The translations under genes were made by a program, and so were the position numbers. Positions 1 to 8,720 of a stretch of 64,000 nucleotides of DNA are shown here, piece by piece. Location: the NCBI RefSeq assembly GCF_001418105.1, contig NZ_LIQI01000017.1, positions 62,001 through 126,000 of the forward strand. The letters are read 5' to 3'. The DNA comes from Lacinutrix himadriensis. GTDB lineage: Bacteria > Bacteroidota > Bacteroidia > Flavobacteriales > Flavobacteriaceae. A model generated the notes under the pieces. The model ran no database searches, had not been told where the DNA came from, and worked only from the letters and a program-made list of their open reading frames with translations. How positions within the stretch are numbered: the stretch's first letter is position 1; each line of letters starts with the position of its first letter.

Positions 1-1
1 T

Positions 2-256
2 GAAGGTCAAGTAATTGGTGAGAACTCTCGTCAAGATGATATGGCTGTAAATATTACTAAAGCTAAAAAGCAAAGTAATGTACGTAGTTCTGGAGCAGAT
101 GATAAAGCTAAAATTGTACCTGCAATTAAATTCTCTTTAGAAGAAGCTTTAGAATACATCCAAAAAGATGAGTATGTGGAAGTAACGCCAAACCACTTAC
201 GTTTACGTAAAATTTGGTTATCGGAAACAGATAGAAAAAGAAACAAGATCGCTTAA
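2..256 (+). CDS. typA: TypA/BipA translational GTPase, C-terminal fragment
   Basis: Only the last 84 codons lie in the window and the gene enters from the left edge. The frame is open from base 2 and reads EGQVIGENSRQDDMAVN and, near the end, EALEYI...DEYVEVTP...LRLRK. Both are hallmark blocks of the TypA/BipA C-terminal domain, which contacts the 70S ribosome. TypA is a ribosome-binding GTPase involved in stress adaptation and 50S biogenesis; its GTPase domain is outside the window. The protein ends at the usual point for the family and a strong terminator follows 25 bp later. Confidence 0.95.
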   Translation, partial: EGQVIGENSRQDDMAVNITKAKKQSNVRSSGADDKAKIVPAIKFSLEEALEYIQKDEYVEVTPNHLRLRKIWLSETDRKRNKIA

Positions 257-280
257 GTAAGAACTTAAGTATCCAATTAT

Positions 281-336
281 AAAAATTACGTCAAATAGTT
301 CACGCTAATACTGTGAATCTATTTGGCGTAATTTTG
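281..336 (+). terminator. Long stem-loop terminator after typA
   Basis: The arm AAAATTACGTCAAATAG (282-298) pairs with CTATTTGGCGTAATTTT (319-335) with one G-U wobble. An inner stem TTCAC/GTGAA extends it. The 3' arm ends in a T-run, as in a rho-independent terminator. Confidence 0.8.
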
Positions 337-451
337 GTTTTAGGTATATCTGTATTTTAAAACTATCTAGTTTTAAATGAAGCCATTGTAAGTAGCTTTT
401 CTATTGGTGTAGAAATACATTAGAGATATTTAAACTAAAAAATTAAGATAA

Positions 452-478
452 TTGTAAAGTTTAAGTTTAGTATATTTA
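452..478 (+). promoter_or_regulatory. Putative Bacteroidota promoter for the glycan locus
   Basis: TTG at 452-454 and TATATTTA at 471-478 (7/8 match to TAnnTTTG) are separated by 16 nt. The predicted transcription start is about 484, leaving a leader of under 10 nt before the ATG at 493. The call rests on motif resemblance only. Confidence 0.45.
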
Positions 479-492
479 CAAAAAATTTCAAT

Positions 493-690
493 ATGCATTT
501 ATTATATTTCGATCCAGGTTTAGGCGCAATGATTATTCAAGCAGTTGTAGCAGCAGTAGCTGGTGTTATATTATTTTCTAAAGGTTTAATGTATAAGATT
601 AAAACCTTATTAGGTTTTTCTAAAAACCAAGAAGAAGATATTTTTGACGATATCGAAATTAAAGATCAAGATTCAGAAACAAAACTATAG
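493..690 (+). CDS. Small membrane protein of unknown function (65 aa)
   Basis: The protein has one hydrophobic segment, roughly residues 12-32 (AMIIQAVVAAVAGVILF). A short basic stretch (KGLMYKIK) and an acidic C-terminus (EEDIFDDIEIKD) follow. This is the layout of a single-pass inner-membrane protein with a cytoplasmic acidic tail. Its stop lies 3 nt before the next gene, so it is almost certainly co-transcribed with the methyltransferase. I do not recognise a named family. The position suggests a small partner of the methyltransferase or of the membrane sulfatase-like proteins downstream, which is inference. Confidence 0.75.
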   Translation: MHLLYFDPGLGAMIIQAVVAAVAGVILFSKGLMYKIKTLLGFSKNQEEDIFDDIEIKDQDSETKL

Positions 691-693
691 TTC

Positions 694-2082
694 GTGATAG
701 ATAACAGCAAGCACGCTTCTTCGTTTAGAGATCCTTCTGGTTATATTTTTACGGAAGAAGGAGTTATTAAGCGAGCAATATTTCCTATATATTTTAAACA
801 ATACAACGCCTTAACATCCTCTGGTTTTTTTGATAGTTTATTTAAAAACAAACTATTAGTTCCGCATAGCGAAATAACAAAAACCGAAGATAAGATTGTT
901 ATACAACCAGATAATATTCCATTTATAACCTATCCTTACGAGTGGAGTTTTAACATGTATAAAGAAGCTGCGTTATTAACGTTAAAGCTTCAGAAATACA
1001 GCTTAGAAAAAGGATTTTCACTTAAAGATGCAACAGCATTTAATGTGGCCTTTCATGAGGGGAAAGCTATATTTATAGATACGCTTTCTTTCGATTTTTA
1101 TCAAGAGAATACACCTTGGCGAGCATACAAACAATTTATTACCCATTTTTTAGGACCATTAGTTTTGGCTCATTATCACGGCGCACAATCTTTAAAGTTG
1201 ATGAGCAATTTTATAGATGGAATTCCTATTAAGATGTTAGCTTCTATGCTTCCGTTTAAAACAAAAATGAATCCGTTTTTATACTCTAATATTCACTTAT
1301 TAGCAAAGTTTGAAGACAAGCATAACGAAGATTATAAAGGCGAATCTAAAGCTACTGCATTATCTAAAAAAGGACAATTAAACATCATACAAAGTTTGTA
1401 TGATTATATTAAAAAACTGTCTTTAAAAGAGCATAGCGAATGGGGTAATTACTACGATAAAACCAATTATAGTACAGATGCTTTTGTAGAAAAATCTGCA
1501 ATAATTGATATGTGGATAGAAAATGTACAAGCAAAAACGCTAATTGATGTTGGTGGAAATGATGGTACTTTTGTTAGAAAAATAAATACAGATTTAAAGC
1601 AAGCCTTGGTTTGTGATATTGATAATAATGCAGTAGATTTTAATTATAAAACCATTAGAGAAAATAAAGAAACCTTTATTACTCCTTTTGTTTTAGACGT
1701 TTTAAATCCTTCTGCAGCTATAGGTTTTCAAAATAAAGAACGAGATTCTTTTATTAATAGAATGAAAGATTTTGCTCCAGATGTTACATTAGCTTTGGCA
1801 GTAATTCATCACATGTCTTTATCTGGTAATGTAACTTTTGAAATGTCTGCGCAATTTTTTGCTTCGTTTTCTAAGCACTTGGTTATCGAGTTTCCAAAAA
1901 GAAACGATTCTTGGGTACAACGTTTGTTAAATAGTAAGGTAGATTTTAAAGACCATTTTGATTGGTATTCTTTAGAAAACTTTGAAGCAGCTTACACAAC
2001 TTATTTTGAGGTTATAGAAAAGAAACCTATTGCAAATAGTGAACGGGTAATGTTTTTACTAAAGCCAAAACATGTTAAGTAA
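694..2082 (+). CDS. SAM-dependent methyltransferase (462 aa) in surface-glycan locus
   Basis: The start is GTG, 3 nt after the previous stop. The N-terminal ~270 residues carry no motif I recognise, apart from a patch TPWRAYKQFI...HFLGPL. The C-terminal part is a class I SAM-binding fold: motif I LIDVGGNDGTF (D285 to G291), an acidic end of beta-2 (VCDIDNN) and LALAVIHHM as the motif IV/V region. The architecture resembles NoeA-like or large polysaccharide-associated methyltransferases. The substrate is unknown; methylation of a surface glycan or its lipid carrier is inferred from context. The 3' end overlaps the next gene by 11 nt, which implies translational coupling. Confidence 0.8.
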   Translation: MIDNSKHASSFRDPSGYIFTEEGVIKRAIFPIYFKQYNALTSSGFFDSLFKNKLLVPHSEITKTEDKIVIQPDNIPFITYPYEWSFNMYKEAALLTLKLQKYSLEKGFSLKDATAFNVAFHEGKAIFIDTLSFDFYQENTPWRAYKQFITHFLGPLVLAHYHGAQSLKLMSNFIDGIPIKMLASMLPFKTKMNPFLYSNIHLLAKFEDKHNEDYKGESKATALSKKGQLNIIQSLYDYIKKLSLKEHSEWGNYYDKTNYSTDAFVEKSAIIDMWIENVQAKTLIDVGGNDGTFVRKINTDLKQALVCDIDNNAVDFNYKTIRENKETFITPFVLDVLNPSAAIGFQNKERDSFINRMKDFAPDVTLALAVIHHMSLSGNVTFEMSAQFFASFSKHLVIEFPKRNDSWVQRLLNSKVDFKDHFDWYSLENFEAAYTTYFEVIEKKPIANSERVMFLLKPKHVK

Positions 2083-3562
2083 TTTACGGAAAAAATTCAT
2101 TTCATTTTTAGGAAGTAATAAAGAAACACCAATTGTCGCGGCAATAGCGGCAGGTTTTTACCCTTTAGTTTTTAATTTTGAGAAAAATTTCACTTTAGTA
2201 AATTCTTGGTCGCAATTTTACTTTTATTGTTTATTCTATTTGTTATTTCCCATAGTGCTTTTTGCTTCTTTGCATTTTTTGTTTAAAAAATATGATGTAC
2301 TAAAAACAAAAAGAAAGTATTTAATTCCTGTTTTAAACTTTACTTTTTTTACCTTATTGCTATATGTAAATACTAATGGAATAAGCAAAAAAAAACTAGG
2401 TTTACTGTTTGTTTTTATAGCCGGTTTTTTAGCTTTATTGACCTATAAACACTTTAAGAAAATTGTAGTTATTCAATTAATTTTAGGAATTATTGTCATT
2501 CCTTCATTGATAAGTAAGATTAGTGGATTTGTTTCCTACTCTAGTAAATGGACACAACAACCAGATGCAATAGAAGAAGTAGTCTTTAAAAACACGCCCA
2601 ATATTTATGTCATTCAAGTAGATGGATATGCTAATTTTTCAGAACTAGATAAAGGACATTATAATTTTGATAATAGTGCGTTTAATGCATATTTAAGCGA
2701 TAATGATTTTAAGAAATATTATAACTATAGAAGTAATTATTTTTCTACTTTAAGTTCTAATAGTTCTTTTTTTTCGATGAAGCATCATTATTATAATTCT
2801 CCAAATAAAAGTCAAACAGAATTATATAATTCAAGAGATATTATTGTTGGTGAAAATCCAGTATTATCTATATTAAAAAAGAACAATTATAAGACAAATC
2901 TATTATTAGAATTTTCTTATCTATTAGTAAATAGACCGAAATTAGCTTATGATTATTGCAATATAGATTATTCTAATTTATCTTATTTTTCTAGAGGATT
3001 TGAAAAACAATATGATATAATTGCAGATTTAGAAACGGCATATAAAAATAATAAGGATACTTCTAACTTTTATTTTATTGAAAAAATATCTCCTAGCCAC
3101 GTTAGTACTTCAGAATATGGTACAGATTCTAAAGAAGAAAGGGAAATATATTTAAATCGTTTACAGGAAACCAATGTTTGGCTTAAAAACATAATCAGAA
3201 CTATTGATACTAATGATAAAAATGCACTTATAGTTATTAGTGCAGATCATGGAGGCTTTGTAGGTCTAAATTCTACTTATGAGGCTAGAACAAAACAAGA
3301 CGATTCAAAAATTATAAAATCTATATTCACTAGTATGTTGGCGATTAGGTGGCCAAGTGAGGCACCTAAATTTGACTCTAAATTTAAAACGCCAGTTAAT
3401 TTATTTAGAATATTATTTGCCCATTTAGCAGAAGATGAGTCGTATTTAGAAGACTTACAAGAAGATAAAAGCTATATGGTAATAAAAAAAGGTGCCCCTT
3501 TTGCAGTTTATGAACTAATAAATGAAAAAGGAGAAGTTGTTTTTAATAAATTAGTGAATTAA
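2072..3562 (+). CDS. Membrane-anchored sulfatase/phosphoglycerol-transferase-like protein, copy 1
   Basis: The 496-aa protein has four to five hydrophobic segments in residues ~20-155. An extracytoplasmic alkaline-phosphatase-superfamily domain follows. Metal-site signatures are VIQVDGYAN (D184) and ISADHGGF (D392, H393). SSNSSFFSMKHH (S228-H239) lies where the family's Ser/Thr nucleophile is expected, and SPSHVS supplies another candidate metal or substrate histidine. The plan matches LtaS/MdoB/EptA-type enzymes, which move phosphoglycerol or phosphoethanolamine onto envelope glycans, or sulfatases. It is the first of three paralogs; its last ~30 residues are nearly identical to copy 2. The exact reaction cannot be read from sequence. 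Confidence 0.8.
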   Translation: MLSNLRKKFISFLGSNKETPIVAAIAAGFYPLVFNFEKNFTLVNSWSQFYFYCLFYLLFPIVLFASLHFLFKKYDVLKTKRKYLIPVLNFTFFTLLLYVNTNGISKKKLGLLFVFIAGFLALLTYKHFKKIVVIQLILGIIVIPSLISKISGFVSYSSKWTQQPDAIEEVVFKNTPNIYVIQVDGYANFSELDKGHYNFDNSAFNAYLSDNDFKKYYNYRSNYFSTLSSNSSFFSMKHHYYNSPNKSQTELYNSRDIIVGENPVLSILKKNNYKTNLLLEFSYLLVNRPKLAYDYCNIDYSNLSYFSRGFEKQYDIIADLETAYKNNKDTSNFYFIEKISPSHVSTSEYGTDSKEEREIYLNRLQETNVWLKNIIRTIDTNDKNALIVISADHGGFVGLNSTYEARTKQDDSKIIKSIFTSMLAIRWPSEAPKFDSKFKTPVNLFRILFAHLAEDESYLEDLQEDKSYMVIKKGAPFAVYELINEKGEVVFNKLVN

Positions 3563-3574
3563 CCTCCCGATAAA

Positions 3575-5062
3575 ATGATTAGTGCTATAAGAAACAAGGT
3601 TTTAGATTTTTTAGGCAGTAGTAAACAATTTCCGGTAATTGCCGCTATTGCTGCAGGATTATACCCGTTATTGTATTATTACGACAAGAATTTTACTTTA
3701 ATAAATTCATGGAGTCAGTTCTTTTTCTTTTTATGCTTCTATTTACTAATTCCAATAATTTCATTTTACTTACTTTATAAGGTTTTCATAAAAATACCGT
3801 CTGTCCATAAGTATACAAAGTATTTAATTCCAGTTTTAAATTTGTGTCTTTTTGTATTTTTAATAGTTATTAGTACCTATGGTTTTAATTATAAAATACT
3901 AGCTATTGTGTTCGTTTGCGCTTTCATACTTGCAGTCTTTTTAAAAGATCACTTTAAAAAAATCATCATTTTGCAATTCATCCTTTCAGGATTAGTTTTT
4001 GCGAAGTTAGTGCCAGATTTAATTAGACATATTACCTATTCAAGTGATTGGATGGAACAAGCAGACAATATTGAAGGTGTTGTTTTTAAAAAGAAGCCGA
4101 ATGTTTATATAATACAGGCTGATGGATACGCGAATTTTTCAGAATTAAAAGAAGAAAATTATAATTTTGATAATAGTGATTTTGAATCTTTTTTAGAGGA
4201 AAAGGATTTTAAGCTATATGAAAACTACAGAAGTAATTATATTTCTACATTAAGTTCCAACAGCTCCATGTTCGCCATGAAGCATCATTATTATAATACT
4301 CCTAAACCAGGATTGAACGAACTCTATAACGCTAGAAATATTATTGTTGGTGATAATCCTGTAGTTTCTATTTTTAAAAAGAATAGCTATAAGACTTTTT
4401 TATTAATTGAAACGCCTTATTTATTAGTCAATAAACCTGAAATTGGATATGACTATAGTAATATTGGTTTGGAGGAAGTTGCTTATATGGCAAATTCAAA
4501 AAGAAAAAGGAGGGACCTTTTAAAGGAGTTAAAAGAAGTGGTCCCAGAAAATAAGAATAGTAACAATTTTTATTTCATTGAAAAAATTAGTCCGGGACAT
4601 GTTTCCACATTTAAAAGCGGTTCTTCTGGAATAGAAAAGGAAAGATTAGAATATATAGAAAACCTAAAAAATGCAAACAACTGGCTTAAAGATACTATTG
4701 ATTATATCGCGAAAGTGGATAGTAATAGTTTAATCGTTGTTGTGGCAGATCATGGCGGTTTTGTAGGTTTAGAATATTCTTTGCAATCTAAAGAGAAACT
4801 AACGGAAGACCATTTAGTAAAGAGTATTTTTACTTCAGCATTAGCGATAAGATGGCCAGAACAAGAACCTGATTTTTCTAACAAATTACAAACAAATGTA
4901 AACCTGTTTAGAATTTTATTCGCCTATTTATCTGAAGACGAAAAATATTTAGAAAATCTTCAAGAAGATAAAAGTTACTCCGTAATGGAAAAAGGAGCAC
5001 CTTTTGGTGTTTATGAGCTTATAAATGAAAAAGGAGAAGTTGTTTTTAATAAGTTTAAGTAG
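3575..5062 (+). CDS. Membrane-anchored sulfatase/phosphoglycerol-transferase-like protein, copy 2
   Basis: This 495-aa tandem paralog begins 12 bp after copy 1. It keeps the same plan: N-terminal membrane segments, then IIQADGYAN (D183), SSNSSMFAMKHH, SPGHVS and VADHGGF (D392, H393). The C-terminal block GAPFGVYELINEKGEVVFNK differs from copy 1 at one residue, while the middle third (residues ~290-360) differs much more. The pattern fits duplication followed by divergence of the acceptor-facing part. Function is as uncertain as for copy 1: an envelope glycan phospho- or sulfo-ester enzyme. Confidence 0.8.
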   Translation: MISAIRNKVLDFLGSSKQFPVIAAIAAGLYPLLYYYDKNFTLINSWSQFFFFLCFYLLIPIISFYLLYKVFIKIPSVHKYTKYLIPVLNLCLFVFLIVISTYGFNYKILAIVFVCAFILAVFLKDHFKKIIILQFILSGLVFAKLVPDLIRHITYSSDWMEQADNIEGVVFKKKPNVYIIQADGYANFSELKEENYNFDNSDFESFLEEKDFKLYENYRSNYISTLSSNSSMFAMKHHYYNTPKPGLNELYNARNIIVGDNPVVSIFKKNSYKTFLLIETPYLLVNKPEIGYDYSNIGLEEVAYMANSKRKRRDLLKELKEVVPENKNSNNFYFIEKISPGHVSTFKSGSSGIEKERLEYIENLKNANNWLKDTIDYIAKVDSNSLIVVVADHGGFVGLEYSLQSKEKLTEDHLVKSIFTSALAIRWPEQEPDFSNKLQTNVNLFRILFAYLSEDEKYLENLQEDKSYSVMEKGAPFGVYELINEKGEVVFNKFK

Positions 5063-5112
5063 TACTTATTAATATAATTAGTATTTTCAACCGTAATTAA
5101 AAAACAAGACCT

Positions 5113-6087
5113 ATTAATATAAAAGCCCAAAAATATAAATCGGAAAATAAAGCACTTTGGAATGATTTTATAGCCAAAGCTAAAAATGCTACTTTCTTGT
5201 TTGATAGAGATTTTATGGAGTATCATCAAGATAGATTTGAGGATTGCTCATTAATGATTTATAAGGATGAAAAATTAATTGCAGTTTTACCCGCAAATGC
5301 TGTAGATAAAAAAGTCTATTCACATCAAGGATTAACGTACGGAGGTTTAGTAGTCTCAGATAAACTTAAACTAAAAGATGTTGCAGAATGTTTAAAGGTT
5401 GTTTTGAATTACTATAAAGAACACGGATTTGAAACGCTTCAATTAAAACAGTTGCCTGCTATTTATAGCCCTATTCCTAATGATGAAATGCAGTATTTGT
5501 CATTTATATTAAAGGCCGATTTAATTAAAAGAGACACCCTTGCGGTTTTAAACCTAAAACACAAGCCAAAGCTATCTAAAGACCGAATTGCTGGAAATAA
5601 AAGGGCTTTAAAACAAAACTTGGTGGTTAAAGAAGTTGAAGCATTTGATGCCTTTTGGAATACCATTCTTATTCCAAATTTGAATGCAAAACATGAAGCA
5701 CAGCCAGTACATTCTTTACAAGAAATTATAAGTTTAAAAAGTAAGTTTCCAAAAAATATTAGACAATTTAATGTGTATCAAGACAATGTTCTTGTAGCAG
5801 GGACAACTATTTTTGAAACCAAGCAAGTGGCACATTCGCAATATATTTCGGGTAATGCAGATAAAAATATCATTGGAAGTTTAGACTTCTTACACCTTCA
5901 TTTAATTCATGAGGTTTTTAAAGATAAGTCGTATTTTGATTTCGGAATTTCTAATGAAAACCAAAGTAAAAATATAAACCAAGGACTTCAATACTGGAAA
6001 GAAGGTTTTGGAGCAAGAACAATTACGCAAGATTTTTACGAAATAGATTTAAATAATATAAATAAACTAGATGCAGTTTTTATATGA
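5113..6087 (+). CDS. FemAB/GNAT-like acyl- or aminoacyl-transferase with a non-standard start
   Basis: The protein resembles FemAB-type (double GNAT-fold) transferases, for example FLFDRDFMEYHQDRFEDCSLM near the N-terminus and a late block FDFGISNEN.....NQGL.YWKEGFG. The first ordinary start codon is TTG at 5197, but plausible coding sequence (KAQKYKSENKALWNDF) extends upstream in frame to a stop at 5098. There is no ATG, GTG or TTG between that stop and 5197, so I place the start at ATT 5113 (324 aa) with low certainty. A start at 5197 gives 296 aa. The stop overlaps the next ATG (ATGA). Beside the sugar aminotransferase it is a candidate for N-acylating an amino sugar, which is inference. 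Confidence 0.75.
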   Translation: MNIKAQKYKSENKALWNDFIAKAKNATFLFDRDFMEYHQDRFEDCSLMIYKDEKLIAVLPANAVDKKVYSHQGLTYGGLVVSDKLKLKDVAECLKVVLNYYKEHGFETLQLKQLPAIYSPIPNDEMQYLSFILKADLIKRDTLAVLNLKHKPKLSKDRIAGNKRALKQNLVVKEVEAFDAFWNTILIPNLNAKHEAQPVHSLQEIISLKSKFPKNIRQFNVYQDNVLVAGTTIFETKQVAHSQYISGNADKNIIGSLDFLHLHLIHEVFKDKSYFDFGISNENQSKNINQGLQYWKEGFGARTITQDFYEIDLNNINKLDAVFI

Positions 6088-7559
6088 ATTCGTTTTTAAA
6101 AAGTTATAGTTTTAAAAGTGTTATTACAACAGTAGTAGCATCTGGATTATATCCTTTACTGCATTATTATAGTAATAATTTAGATTTAGTAGGGGCTAGT
6201 ACACAGCATTTATTTATGTTAGGTGTCTGCTTTGTCCTACCGTTAGTGCTCGTAATAGTTTCTTTATTCTTTTTAAGGTTTAAACTATTTGTAAAATCAA
6301 AAAAGTATCTTTTAACAGCAATCAATCTAATGACCTTTTTTGGATTATTAAGTGTTGTTATTTTTCATTTCGAAAAGAAACCGGTTTTTTTAATCCTTTT
6401 AATTTCAGGACTAGCTAGTTTAGTGCTATATAAGTATTTAAATAAAATTATTGTTTTACAATTTTTACTCGCATTTATGAGTGTATTTACTTTAGTACCA
6501 AAAGTGATTTTTGCTAGTAATTACAAAAACGATTGGGTTGCTTTAACAGATGACATAAAAGCTGTAAAACTAGTACATACGCCAAATATTTATGTGATTC
6601 AGCCAGATGGTTACGCAAACATAGAGGCGATAAGTAAGCCTCCCTATAATTTTAATAATGCAGCGTTTAATAATTGGTTAGAAGCAGATGGATTTGTTAA
6701 TTATAAAGGATTTAGAAGTAATTATTATTCTACGCTAACCTCTAATGCTTCTATGTTTGCAATGAAACATCATTATTATTCTAATACGTTTAAAGGAAAT
6801 TTAAAAACCTTCCATGCAAATCAAGTTATTAGTGGAAAACAGAATAATGTTTTAAATATTTTAAAGAATAATAACTACAGTTCTTACTTGTTAACAGATA
6901 ATTCTCATTTTTTAATTGATAGAGTGCCTTTACAATTCGATTATTGCAATGTGCCAGAAAACAAAATTTTAAAGTACGATTCTGGTTACATTCCAGGAAT
7001 TGATATTGTTAATGATTTTGAAGGCGTTTTGAAGGAAATGGATACAAGTTCCAATAATTTTTTCTTTATAGAAAGCACTATTCCTAGTCACATAGCATAC
7101 CGTAAATCTAGTACTTTAGGTATAGATGGAGAGCGAGTTGCGTATTTAGAAAGGTTGCAGGATACAAATATTTGGCTTAAAAATTTAATTGATAATATTA
7201 ATAGGTACGACAAAAATCCAATGATAATTATAGTTGCAGATCATGGAGGTTTTGTTGGTCTAAACTATGTTTTAGAGGTCTTAAATAAAAAGCTTAATGA
7301 AGAAGAAATAGTTTCCGCATTTAATAGCATGCTAAGTATTAAATGGCCAAATAATATAGATGCTAGTACTTTAGAATTTAAATCCAATGTGAATTTATTT
7401 AGAAATATTTTTTCTGTATTAGCAGAAGATACTACCTTACTGAAATCTAAAGAAGCAAATAATTCTTATATTCCACTAAAGGAAAACGGAGAAGTGATTT
7501 TTTACCAATGTATAGATGAAGATTATAATGCAGCTTATAAATTAATTAACAATGATTAA
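6084..7559 (+). CDS. Membrane-anchored sulfatase/phosphoglycerol-transferase-like protein, copy 3
   Basis: This is the third and most divergent paralog (491 aa), coupled to the FemAB-like gene by an ATGA overlap. It has four to five N-terminal membrane segments, then VIQPDGYAN (D175), TSNASMFAMKHHYY, IPSHIA and VADHGGF (D386, H387). In the SSNSS block, Ser becomes Ala at one position (TSNAS) while the neighbouring Ser is retained, which helps narrow the likely nucleophile. The C-terminus lacks the conserved end block of copies 1 and 2. Its last 8 nt overlap the aminotransferase, so it sits inside the amino-sugar operon rather than beside its paralogs. Confidence 0.8.
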   Translation: MNSFLKSYSFKSVITTVVASGLYPLLHYYSNNLDLVGASTQHLFMLGVCFVLPLVLVIVSLFFLRFKLFVKSKKYLLTAINLMTFFGLLSVVIFHFEKKPVFLILLISGLASLVLYKYLNKIIVLQFLLAFMSVFTLVPKVIFASNYKNDWVALTDDIKAVKLVHTPNIYVIQPDGYANIEAISKPPYNFNNAAFNNWLEADGFVNYKGFRSNYYSTLTSNASMFAMKHHYYSNTFKGNLKTFHANQVISGKQNNVLNILKNNNYSSYLLTDNSHFLIDRVPLQFDYCNVPENKILKYDSGYIPGIDIVNDFEGVLKEMDTSSNNFFFIESTIPSHIAYRKSSTLGIDGERVAYLERLQDTNIWLKNLIDNINRYDKNPMIIIVADHGGFVGLNYVLEVLNKKLNEEEIVSAFNSMLSIKWPNNIDASTLEFKSNVNLFRNIFSVLAEDTTLLKSKEANNSYIPLKENGEVIFYQCIDEDYNAAYKLINND

Positions 7560-8652
7560 GTTTCTAGACTTACATAAGATTAATGCACGTTTTGATATTC
7601 CGTTTCAAGAACAATTTAAACAGTTTTTAGATTCTGGTTATTATATTTTAGGAAAGCAAGTTGCTACTTTTGAAACCAATTTTGCAAGCTATTGTGGTAC
7701 CAAACATGGTATTGGAACAAGTAATGGTTTAGATGCTTTAATTTTAATTTTTAAAGCCTATAAAGAACTTGGTTTGTTACAAGATAATGATGAAGTACTT
7801 GTGCCTGCAAACACCTTTATAGCAAGTTTTTTAGCGGTTATGCATTCTGGTTTAAAACCTGTTTTTGTTGAGCCAGATTTGGAAACGTATAACCTTTCCC
7901 TTTCTGAAATAGAAAAACAAATAACACCAAATACCAAAGCGATTCTTGCGGTGCATTTATACGGACAAATAGCAGATATGCAAAGTATAAATACACTCGC
8001 AAAAATACACGGTTTATTGGTTGTTGAAGATGCAGCACAAGCACACGGAGCAGTATATAAAAACAATAAAAAAGCAGGAAATCTTAGTGACGTAGCTGCA
8101 TTTAGCTTTTATCCTGCCAAAAATCTTGGCGCATTAGGTGATGGAGGAGCTATTACTACAAATAATGATGCCTTAGCTGCAGTAATAAGAAAACTGAGAA
8201 ACTATGGGTCTACCAAAAAATACGTGCATGACTCTATTGGTTTTAATAATCGGTTAGACGAAATACAAGCCACTTTTTTAAACATAAAGCTTCCAAAGTT
8301 AGATGCAGATAATGAAAAACGACGAGAAATAGCAAAGCGTTTTATTTCAGAAATTAAAAACGAGAAAATAACACTTCCATTTTATGATAATTCTAAAAAT
8401 CATGTGTTTCATCTTTTTGTTGTTTTAGTAGAAGATAGAACTCATTTTACAAACTTTTTAATGCAAAATGAAATAGAAACACTAATACATTATCCTGTTG
8501 CTCCACATAAGCAAGAGGCATTAAAGGATTTTGCTTCTTTAAAATTACCAGTAACAGAACTTATTCATAAAAACATTGTAAGTTTACCAATAAGTCCTGT
8601 TTTAACAGAAAAAGAAATTACCCAAATTATTCAAACTATAAACGCATATTAA
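7552..8652 (+). CDS. DegT/DnrJ/EryC1/StrS-family sugar aminotransferase (FdtB/QdtB-like)
   Basis: This 366-aa fold-type I PLP enzyme transfers an amino group to a nucleotide-linked keto-sugar. SFYPAKNLGALGDGGA contains the Schiff-base lysine (K190). VVEDAAQAHGA carries the Asp that pairs with the PLP ring nitrogen, and TSNGLDAL contacts the phosphate. Length and motif spacing are normal for the family. A WxcM/FdtA-like 3,4-ketoisomerase lies at 13162, which points to a 3-amino-3,6-dideoxyhexose (dTDP-Fuc3N or Qui3N) as product. No rmlA or rmlB genes are present, so the sugar precursor must be supplied from elsewhere. Confidence 0.9.
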   Translation: MIKFLDLHKINARFDIPFQEQFKQFLDSGYYILGKQVATFETNFASYCGTKHGIGTSNGLDALILIFKAYKELGLLQDNDEVLVPANTFIASFLAVMHSGLKPVFVEPDLETYNLSLSEIEKQITPNTKAILAVHLYGQIADMQSINTLAKIHGLLVVEDAAQAHGAVYKNNKKAGNLSDVAAFSFYPAKNLGALGDGGAITTNNDALAAVIRKLRNYGSTKKYVHDSIGFNNRLDEIQATFLNIKLPKLDADNEKRREIAKRFISEIKNEKITLPFYDNSKNHVFHLFVVLVEDRTHFTNFLMQNEIETLIHYPVAPHKQEALKDFASLKLPVTELIHKNIVSLPISPVLTEKEITQIIQTINAY

Positions 8653-8668
8653 TTGAAACTGTTTTATC

Positions 8669-8698
8669 TGTATTTAGAATCATAAAGATCTAAATACA
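8669..8698. repeat. Perfect 10-bp inverted repeat between aminotransferase and flippase
   Basis: TGTATTTAGA (8669-8678) and TCTAAATACA (8689-8698) form an A+T-rich stem with a 10-nt loop. There is no T-tract after it, so it is more likely a regulator site or mRNA stem than a terminator. Confidence 0.5.
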
Positions 8699-8720
8699 AT
8701 AAAAGAACATACTTAAATAT

